Shown: positions 1-4,976 of the stretch, piece after piece
Position numbering within the stretch: the stretch's first letter is position 1
Layout of the letters: every line of letters starts with the position of its first letter
Assembly: GCA_003104895.1 (NCBI GenBank)
Contig: PQAG01000073.1
Span: 1-5,599 of the forward strand
Length of the DNA stretch: 5,599 bases
Direction of reading: 5' to 3'
Origin: Nitrosomonadales bacterium
Lineage (GTDB): Bacteria > Pseudomonadota > Gammaproteobacteria > Burkholderiales > Sulfuricellaceae
Program-made: the position numbers and the translations under genes
Notes under the pieces: model-generated
What the model saw: the letters and a program-made list of their open reading frames with translations, nothing else
What the model was told of the DNA's origin: nothing
The model's database searches: none

Positions 1-290
1 GCCTTGAGTTCGATATCCGCCTTCACTGGTTTCGGTTCGGGCTTTGGCTCAGGAGGCGCTGGCTTGGGCTCGGGTTTCGGCTCGGGCCTGGGCGCAGGCT
101 CGGGCCTGGGCGGCGGCGCCGCAACCCTGGCCGGGGCAGGAACTTCGCTCCACAATTCCACCTCGACGCCGGCCTGCTCCTGGTTCTGCCAGCTCACGCT
201 GAAAATCATCAGCCCCAGAAAAAGCGCATGCACCAGCAGCGCCAATGCGCCCGCTTTCCACTGGCCCGGCTGTTTGCGCTCAAAAACCAC
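1..290 (-). CDS. tolA: TolA, N-terminal part (runs off the left edge)
   Basis: TolA links the TolQ-TolR inner-membrane motor to Pal and TolB at the outer membrane. The 96 visible codons begin with GTG at 290, whose first base is the last base of the tolR TAG stop; an AAAGGG Shine-Dalgarno (302-297) lies 6 nt upstream. A short basic cytoplasmic segment (FERKQPGQWKAG) precedes one membrane helix at about residues 13-34. Next comes VEVELW (residues 43-48), a motif typical of TolA just after the anchor. From residue 58 the chain is a Pro-Glu-Pro-Lys/Arg tract (PRPEPKPEPKP) that continues to about residue 88. The long helical domain II and the C-terminal domain III are outside the window. The Pro-rich tract resembles TonB, but the position after tolQ-tolR and the VEVELW motif favour TolA. 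The frame has no stop within the window. Confidence 0.9.
   Translation of the reverse strand, partial: MVFERKQPGQWKAGALALLVHALFLGLMIFSVSWQNQEQAGVEVELWSEVPAPARVAAPPPRPEPAPRPEPKPEPKPAPPEPKPEPKPVKADIELK
26..130 (-). repeat. Short degenerate repeats encoding the TolA Pro-Glu-Pro-Lys tract
   Basis: A low-complexity tract built from degenerate 6-nt units such as CCCGAG and CCCAAG. A perfect 15-bp direct repeat (GGCTCGGGCCTGGGC on the plus strand) lies at 79-93 and 97-111 with an 18-bp period. It encodes the repeating PRPEPAP/PEPKP residues of TolA. Such in-frame repeats can change length by slippage without breaking the gene. Confidence 0.7.
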
Positions 291-709
291 TACTGACCCT
301 TTGGTTTGGCCAGCAAGCCGATTTTCTTGACCTGGTTCTGCTGCAGGATATCCATCACATTCAGGACTTCCTCGTAGCGCACATTCTTGTCCGCCGCGAT
401 CACCACCGCCTGCTCGGGATTTTTCTCCTGCTTCTCCTTTACCGCCCGCACCAGGTCATCGCGCGAAATTTCCTGTTCCTTTTTTGACGACTCCCGGTCA
501 CGCAGCAGCAGGCGCTTGTCCTCCTTGATGGAAATCTCCAGCGGCGCGACTGGCGGCTTCAGCGCCTGGCCCACCTGGGGCAGTTCGATCTGGCCGGGAT
601 TGATGAGCGGCGCGGTAATCATGAAAATGATCAGCAGCACCAGCATCACGTCGATATACGGCACGACGTTGATCTGGTTCATCAGCTTGCGCTGGCGACG
701 CAGGCTCAT
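290..709 (-). CDS. tolR: TolR, Tol-Pal motor subunit
   Basis: TolR (139 aa, the normal size) is an ExbD-family inner-membrane protein. With TolQ it uses the proton gradient to energise TolA during outer-membrane constriction at division. It has a short cytoplasmic N-terminus (MSLRRQRKLMNQINVVPYID) and one membrane helix at about residues 15-37. The essential aspartate is visible as D20 (equivalent to E. coli D23) in NVVPYIDVMLVLLIIFM. A periplasmic domain follows, ending with the family's typical EEVLNVMDILQ (113-123) and KIGLLAKP. The ATG at 709 overlaps the tolQ TAA by one base (TAATG), so translation is probably coupled to tolQ. The upstream GGCAGGCG is only a weak ribosome site. The frame stays open upstream to 1276, but that extension is out-of-frame tolQ sequence and MSLRRQRK is the natural start. 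Confidence 0.95.
   Translation of the reverse strand: MSLRRQRKLMNQINVVPYIDVMLVLLIIFMITAPLINPGQIELPQVGQALKPPVAPLEISIKEDKRLLLRDRESSKKEQEISRDDLVRAVKEKQEKNPEQAVVIAADKNVRYEEVLNVMDILQQNQVKKIGLLAKPKGQ
297..302 (-). promoter_or_regulatory. Shine-Dalgarno for tolA
   Basis: AAAGGG inside the last codons of tolR, 6 nt before the GTG at 290. It supports the GTG start, which no nearby ATG could replace without cutting into or removing the membrane anchor. Confidence 0.6.
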
Positions 710-1380
710 TATTTCGCCTGCCGCTGCAGGATGTTGGAGAACTCCTCCATGAAGCTGTCGAAGCGCGTGGCCAGGCGGTCGATTTCGGAGCTGTAGCGGT
801 TGTAGGCGATCACCGCCGGGATCGCCGCGAACAGGCCCATGGCCGTCGCGATCAGCGCTTCCGCGATGCCGGGCGCCACATGCGCCAGCGTCGCCTGTCC
901 CACGCTGGAAAGGCTGCGGAAAGCGTTCATGATGCCCCACACCGTGCCGAACAGGCCGACATATGGGCTGACCGAGCCCACCGTGGCGAGAAATGGCAGA
1001 TGGGCTTCGAGCAGGTCGAGTTCGCGGTGGTAGGCCGCCCGCATGGCGCGGCGCGTGCTCTCCATCACCAGCGCAATGTCCGTGCCGCTCTGGCGGCGCA
1101 TCTTGGAGAATTCCTGGAAACCGCCTTCGAATATGCTTTCCATCCCCCCCGCTTCGCGGCTGCCCACTTTCTGGAACAGGCTCTGCAAATCCGATCCGCT
1201 CCAGAAGTCGCGCTCGAACTTGTCGGTTGTCTGCTTCGCCACGCTGATAGCAAACATCTTCTGGAAGATGTACCACCAGGATATCAGGGAGGCAATCAGC
1301 AACCCCAGCATCACCAGCTGCACCACCACGCTGGCATTGGTGATCAGGGACAGGAAAGAAAGGTCTTGGGTTACGTTCAC
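709..1380 (-). CDS. tolQ: TolQ, Tol-Pal motor channel subunit
   Basis: TolQ (223 aa; E. coli 230) is the MotA/ExbB-family inner-membrane protein that forms the proton-driven stator with TolR. Three membrane helices can be placed at about residues 17-39, 128-152 and 170-193, with a large cytoplasmic loop between the first two. Family signatures are SVSPYVGLFGTVWGIMNAF (136-154) and VAPGIAEALIATAMGLFAAI (168-187). T146 and T179 correspond to the channel threonines T145 and T178 of E. coli. The start is GTG at 1380, overlapping the ybgC stop in a GTGA tetranucleotide. No strong Shine-Dalgarno is visible (only GGA, too far upstream), so expression probably depends on ribosomes finishing ybgC. The stop overlaps the tolR start. 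Confidence 0.95.
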   Translation of the reverse strand: MNVTQDLSFLSLITNASVVVQLVMLGLLIASLISWWYIFQKMFAISVAKQTTDKFERDFWSGSDLQSLFQKVGSREAGGMESIFEGGFQEFSKMRRQSGTDIALVMESTRRAMRAAYHRELDLLEAHLPFLATVGSVSPYVGLFGTVWGIMNAFRSLSSVGQATLAHVAPGIAEALIATAMGLFAAIPAVIAYNRYSSEIDRLATRFDSFMEEFSNILQRQAK

Positions 1381-1887
1381 AATGATATTTCCATTTTTTT
1401 CCTGATGTTCTCAGGAATCTCGACAGGTTTGAATGACAGATGGTTCACACACACAATTTTGACTTGCCCTCGTGACAATATTTCAGTCTTACAAGGTTCG
1501 CGCAGCGACTCTTCGCCCCCCTCCCCTCTCCCTAACCCTCTCCCGCTTGCGGGAGAGGGAACGATTGCCCTCTCTCCCTCTGGGAGAGAGTTGGAGAGAG
1601 GGTCACGCTCAACAGTCTGGGCAAATTCGATCCAGCTCCGTCCGGCAGCATGCACGCTCACTGTGACATTAAGCAGATCATTGAACACGGCGGGCCTGAG
1701 ATAGCTGATATGCACGTCGCGCACCACGAAAATCACGCCATGGTCGCGCACCAGGTCCGTCTGCTCGAAGCCATGAACGCGCAGGAACTCGGTGCGGGCG
1801 CGCTCCATGAATTTGAGGTAATTGGCGTAGTACACCACCCCGCCGGAATCGGTGTCCTCGTAATAGACCCGCACCGGCCAGGCGAAT

Positions 1888-1895
<8 letters not shown>
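1377..1895 (-). CDS. ybgC: YbgC acyl-CoA thioesterase with an in-frame repeat insertion
   Basis: YbgC is a 4HBT hotdog-fold thioesterase encoded at the head of tol-pal operons and acts on acyl-CoA or acyl-ACP thioesters in the cytoplasm. The signature WPVRVYYEDTDSGGVVYYAN lies at residues 6-25, with Y12 and D16 matching catalytic Y14 and D18 of the family; the third position, H25, is Y23 here. The protein is 172 aa, compared with about 134 in E. coli. The excess is roughly 37 residues at about 98-135 (Ser/Gly/Glu/Arg/Pro-rich, e.g. ASGRGLGRGEGGEES), encoded by a palindromic repeat. The conserved ending resumes with GQVKIVCVNHLSFKP (143-157) in the same frame, so the gene is interrupted but not broken. 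By alignment with E. coli the insert falls in the loop before the last strand. The start used is ATG 1895, sharing 8 nt with ruvB; ATG 1910 (5 more residues) has a somewhat better ribosome site and is possible. The last 120 nt are AT-rich. Confidence 0.9.
1399..1417. repeat. Perfect inverted repeat next to an A7 run at the end of ybgC
   Basis: TTCCTGA-TGTTC-TCAGGAA has 7-bp perfect arms and a 5-nt loop. On the coding (minus) strand it is followed by seven A residues (1400-1394), not T, so it is not a Rho-independent terminator for the tol transcript. It lies about 19 nt upstream of the tolQ GTG. Confidence 0.5.
1516..1604. repeat. Palindromic REP/MITE-like element inside ybgC
   Basis: Two 21-nt arms, 1524-1544 and 1582-1602, are inverted copies with 3 mismatches. 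Nested in them are a perfect hairpin with 11-bp arms (1536-1546 and 1549-1559, spacer TT) and a second with 9-bp arms (1570-1578 and 1582-1590, loop TCT). The core CCCGCTTGCGGGAGA (1542-1556) recurs at 3402-3416. From memory, CCCTCTCCCGCTTGCGGGAGAGGG-type elements are common dispersed repeats in proteobacterial genomes, usually between genes. This copy sits within a coding region, and its minus-strand reading is open in the ybgC frame. The exact ends cannot be fixed without an uninterrupted ybgC for comparison. Confidence 0.85.
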
Positions 1896-2943
<1,048 letters not shown>

Positions 2944-3009
2944 GCGGGGTTACCAACCGCAACCGGAATAAAATCATGGTGCTGCACTTCAGACATTTAC
3001 CACATCCCG
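2944..3009. other. Gap between higA and ruvB without a clear signal
   Basis: These 66 nt hold no convincing terminator for higA, no strong -35/-10 pair and no good Shine-Dalgarno for ruvB. The sequence is compatible with transcription running from higBA into ruvB. Confidence 0.4.
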
Positions 3010-3309
3010 CTAGGCAACAAGCAGTTCACGCGGTTTGACATTTTTTTCGATTTCCTGGCCCACGTCTTCACGTGCTTTCTTTACATCGTAGCTGCTTTGC
3101 AGACTCATCCAGAAATCAGGCGTGGTGCCGAAAAACCGGGCAAAGCGCAGGGCGGTATCCGCAGTAATGCCGCGCTGCTCATTGAGGATTGCCGTAATCC
3201 GGTTGGCCGGCACGTCCAGCGCCTTGGCAAAGGCGTTTGCCGAAAGATTGATCTCTTCCAGTTCTCCCTTGAGAATTTCGCCAGGGTGTATGGCGCGCAT
3301 GCCGTTCAT
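3010..3309 (-). CDS. higA: HigA/GraA-type antitoxin, XRE-family regulator
   Basis: A 99-aa antitoxin with a Cro/CI-type helix-turn-helix, expected to bind HigB and repress its own operon. The family opening MRAIHPGEILKGEL (4-17) is followed by SANAFAKALDVPANRITAIL (23-42), which forms the HTH (helix 2 about 23-31, recognition helix about 34-43). Next come RGITADTALRFARFFGT (46-62) and DFWMSLQSSYDVKKA (65-79), typical of the HigA family. The ATG at 3309 is chosen because AAGGAG (3322-3317) lies 7 nt upstream and the family sequence begins there. The frame is open upstream to an ATG at 3477, but that part is translated repeat sequence. HigA-type modules encode toxin before antitoxin, as here, but the 173-nt gap to higB is unusually long because it holds a repeat. 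It is followed by ruvB. Confidence 0.93.
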   Translation of the reverse strand: MNGMRAIHPGEILKGELEEINLSANAFAKALDVPANRITAILNEQRGITADTALRFARFFGTTPDFWMSLQSSYDVKKAREDVGQEIEKNVKPRELLVA

Positions 3310-3316
3310 GTCCGTT

Positions 3317-3322
3317 CTCCTT
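3317..3322 (-). promoter_or_regulatory. Shine-Dalgarno for higA
   Basis: AAGGAG, 7 nt before the ATG at 3309, is the best ribosome site in the window. It decides the antitoxin start against the longer open frame from 3477 and lets the antitoxin be translated independently of higB. Confidence 0.8.
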
Positions 3323-3346
3323 AACATGAAACATCGCGAAGCAATT

Positions 3347-3430
3347 CCTCGCCCCCTTCGCGCCGGATTGAGCTGCTGCGCCGCCAATCCCGGCGGTGAC
3401 GCCCGCTTGCGGGAGAAGGCTGGGGCGAGG
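3347..3430. repeat. Palindromic REP/MITE-like element between higB and higA
   Basis: The outer inverted arms are CCTCGCCCC (3347-3355) and GGGGCGAGG (3422-3430). Inside are a stem pairing CGCCGGATTG (3361-3370) with CAATCCCGGCG (3385-3395, one bulge) and the small palindrome CCCGCTTGCGGG (3402-3413). The 15-mer CCCGCTTGCGGGAGA at 3402-3416 is identical to 1542-1556 in ybgC, in the same orientation, so both elements probably belong to one dispersed family. This copy is more degenerate and has a different interior. It accounts for about half of the 173-nt gap between higB and higA (3310-3482); the rest has no gene of its own. Confidence 0.7.
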
Positions 3431-3482
3431 GAAACGGGCATAGCGAGTTTCATAATCCGGGCTGGCACCATTGCCATGCCCG

Positions 3483-3761
3483 TTAGTGGTAGTCCACAAT
3501 TTCCACATTATAAGCGTCAGTCTCTTTCCACTCGAAGCAGACGCGCCATTGCTGATTGGCGCGAATGCTGAACTGGCCGGAACAATCGCCGCTTAAAACC
3601 TCGAAGTGATTGCTGGGGAGCCCCATCAAGTCCTGAATGGTTTTTGCGTTATCGAGAATCTCCAGCCTTCTTTCAGCTTGTGACGCACAGGCTTCAAATT
3701 TCCTGACATGATGGCCTTGGTATAGCGCCTCTGTATTCTTGCAGCTGAAAGATTTGATCAT
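3483..3761 (-). CDS. higB: HigB/GraT-type toxin (RelE superfamily mRNA interferase)
   Basis: A 92-aa toxin of the HigB-like (PF05015 type) branch of the RelE/ParE superfamily; relatives cleave mRNA on the ribosome. Family hallmarks are the opening MIKSFSCKNTEALYQG (1-16), the middle LPSNHFEVLSGDCSGQFSIR (48-67) and the end QWRVCFEW (71-78) plus VEIVDYH (86-92). R67, R73 and Y91/H92 are the likely catalytic or RNA-contacting positions. The start is ATG 3761; an in-frame TTG at 3794 is rejected because it is part of the predicted -35 box. There is no Shine-Dalgarno, and the -10 box ends 4 nt before the ATG, so the mRNA may be leaderless. GC is about 52% over 3541-3720, against 70% in a ruvB stretch (2401-2460), which suggests acquisition by transfer. 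No frameshift or missing motif is seen. Confidence 0.93.
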   Translation of the reverse strand: MIKSFSCKNTEALYQGHHVRKFEACASQAERRLEILDNAKTIQDLMGLPSNHFEVLSGDCSGQFSIRANQQWRVCFEWKETDAYNVEIVDYH

Positions 3762-3765
3762 CGCA

Positions 3766-3794
3766 ATACTAAGAAACTTTACGTTATACGTCAA
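3766..3794 (-). promoter_or_regulatory. Predicted sigma70 promoter of higBA
   Basis: TTGACG (3794-3789) and TAGTAT (3771-3766) are separated by exactly 17 nt, a close match to the sigma70 consensus. The start point would fall at about 3761-3759, on or within the higB ATG. Upstream, AATTTCC is repeated at 3801-3807 and 3811-3817 (10-bp period), an AT-rich stretch that could act as an UP element. This is the clearest promoter in the window. Confidence 0.75.
3778..3794. promoter_or_regulatory. Palindrome in the higBA promoter, candidate HigA operator
   Basis: TTTACGT-TAT-ACGTCAA has 7-bp arms with one mismatch. It overlaps the -35 box and part of the -35/-10 spacer. HigA/GraA antitoxins are known to repress their own operons by binding palindromes in the promoter, so this is the likely site. 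The assignment rests on position and symmetry only. Confidence 0.6.
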
Positions 3795-3867
3795 GCGTAC
3801 AATTTCCAGAAATTTCCTATGGCAGAATGAAGCGAGTCATGTCCTATGAAACTGCCGGTGGATTCTG
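3795..3867. other. Gap between ruvA and the higBA promoter, no terminator seen
   Basis: This AT-rich 73-nt stretch has no stem followed by a T run on the minus strand, so transcripts from ruvCA may read into higBA. It holds the short direct repeats AATTTCC (3801-3807, 3811-3817) and TCCTATG (3815-3821, 3842-3848). Confidence 0.45.
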
Positions 3868-4458
3868 TCACCCCCTGGACAGCAGCTTCAGCGCCTGGCG
3901 GATGCCATCCGTCACGCCGGTTTCAGCCGCCAGTTGTTTCACCGCCCAGTTCGCTTCCTTGTCATTATAGCCCAGCGCCAGCAGGGCATTGAGAATGTCG
4001 CTGCTGGCGGGAACCGGCCTGGCCACCGCGCCCAGCAATGCCGCCCCGGTCTCTCCCGCGGCAAACTTGTCTTTCAGTTCGAGCAGCAGGCGTTCGGCGG
4101 TTTTCTTGCCGATGCCGGGTATCCTGATCAGCCGCCCGGCATCCTGCGCCATCACAGCATGCGACAGCTCGTCCACGGACAGGCCGCTGAGGATGGTCAG
4201 CGCCAGCTTGGCGCCCACCCCGTTGACCTTGAGCAGCTGGCGGAATGCCTGGCGCTCATGGCCGGTGGCAAAGCCGTAGAGCAGGTGCGCATCCTCGCGC
4301 ACGATCATCTGGGTGTGGAGCGTTACGCTCTCGCCCAAGGCGGGCAGGTTGTAGAACGTGCTCATCGGCACGTCCACCTCGTAGCCCACGCCCTGCACGT
4401 CCAGCAGGATCTGGGGAGGATGTTTTTCTAGCAGCTTGCCGCTCAGACTTCCGATCAC
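3868..4458 (-). CDS. ruvA: RuvA, Holliday junction-binding protein
   Basis: RuvA (196 aa; E. coli 203) binds four-way junctions as a tetramer and loads RuvB. Domain I (OB fold, about 1-63) carries the acidic pin E55/D56 in REDAHLLYGF. Domain II holds two helix-hairpin-helix motifs, VNGVGAKLA (78-86) and IPGIGKKTAERL (113-124). Domain III (about 150-196), SDILNALLALGYNDKEA onward, is the UBA-like part that contacts RuvB. The start is GTG at 4458 (read VIGSLSG, matching the family's MIGxLxG). It overlaps the ruvC stop as GTGA and has GGGAGG (4469-4464) 5 nt upstream. An upstream ATG at 4542 would add 28 residues of out-of-frame ruvC and is rejected. ruvB does not follow directly; higBA intervenes. 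Confidence 0.97.
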   Translation of the reverse strand: MIGSLSGKLLEKHPPQILLDVQGVGYEVDVPMSTFYNLPALGESVTLHTQMIVREDAHLLYGFATGHERQAFRQLLKVNGVGAKLALTILSGLSVDELSHAVMAQDAGRLIRIPGIGKKTAERLLLELKDKFAAGETGAALLGAVARPVPASSDILNALLALGYNDKEANWAVKQLAAETGVTDGIRQALKLLSRG

Positions 4459-4976
4459 ACCAGCCTCCCATTTTTCACGCGGTATCCCGCTGTCGCCAGC
4501 GCCCCCAGCCCCTGCCCGCCGTGGGCATGGCAGATGGCGCATGCCAGCGCGTCCGCGGCATCGGCCTGGGGCGTGCCTTCGAGATGCAGCAGGCGGCGCA
4601 CCATCTCCTGCACCTGCTCCTTGCCGGCATGGCCGTTGCCCACCACCGCCTGCTTCACCTGCAGGGCGGTATATTCCGCCACCGGCAGGTCCCGCGCCAC
4701 CAGGGCGCAGATCGCCGCGCCGCGGGCCTGGCCCAGCAGCAGGGTGGATTGCGGATTGACGTTGACGAACACTTTCTCGATCGCCGCCTGGTCCGGCCGG
4801 TAGGTGGCGATCACCTCGCCGATCGAATCGAGGATGGCCTTGAGGCGCTGCGGCAGTTCCCCATCACCGGATTTGATGCAGCCGCTGGCGACATAGTTCA
4901 ATTGATTGCCATTCTTCTCCAGGACGCCAAAGCCGGTGACGCGCAGGCCAGGATCGATGCCGAGAATGCGGGTCAA
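4455..4976 (-). CDS. ruvC: RuvC, Holliday junction resolvase
   Basis: RuvC (173 aa, full length) is the RNase H-fold dimeric endonuclease that cuts Holliday junctions symmetrically. The four acidic metal ligands are all present: D8 in GIDPGLRVTGFG, E67 in AAIEKVFVN, and D139/D142 in QADAADALACAICH. These match E. coli D7, E66, D138 and D141 shifted by one. NPQSTLLLGQARGA (75-88) is also typical. The start codon is TTG at 4976, directly after the yebC TAA (TAATTG), with GAGGAA (4985-4980) in the last yebC codons serving as ribosome site. No ATG is available near this start. The stop overlaps the ruvA GTG. The arrangement implies coupled translation yebC-ruvC-ruvA. Confidence 0.97.
   Translation of the reverse strand: MTRILGIDPGLRVTGFGVLEKNGNQLNYVASGCIKSGDGELPQRLKAILDSIGEVIATYRPDQAAIEKVFVNVNPQSTLLLGQARGAAICALVARDLPVAEYTALQVKQAVVGNGHAGKEQVQEMVRRLLHLEGTPQADAADALACAICHAHGGQGLGALATAGYRVKNGRLV

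Noticed and set aside
1141..1160. Third copy of the repeat (CCCGCTTCGCGG) in tolQ
   Set aside because: Only a short partial palindrome, lacking the GGGAGA part and flanking arms, within well-conserved tolQ codons; chance similarity.
710..1276. N-terminal extension of tolR from an ATG at 1276
   Set aside because: This portion is tolQ coding sequence read in another frame. TolR proteins start at MSLRRQRK-like sequence, giving the normal 139 aa.
1399..1417. Rho-independent terminator at the end of ybgC
   Set aside because: On the coding strand the stem is followed by A residues, and on the plus strand the T run precedes the stem, so neither strand forms a terminator.
880..1704. Plus-strand open frame of 274 codons opposite tolQ and ybgC
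   Set aside because: It is antisense to two conserved genes, has no family resemblance and crosses the repeat; an accidental frame.
2944..3009. Dedicated ruvB promoter
   Set aside because: TTTTAT-like and CTGAAG-like hexamers occur, but spacing (about 15 nt) and match are poor.
3731..3746. LexA/SOS box starting CTGTATTC
   Set aside because: CTGT-N8-ACAG is not satisfied because the second half-site is missing, and it lies inside higB.
3762..3794. HigB start at TTG 3794
   Set aside because: The TTG is the first half of the predicted -35 hexamer, and family members begin with MIKSF-like sequence at 3761.
4459..4542. Extended RuvA start at ATG 4542
   Set aside because: It would add 28 residues derived from ruvC in another frame. 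The GTG at 4458 has a good ribosome site and matches the family start.
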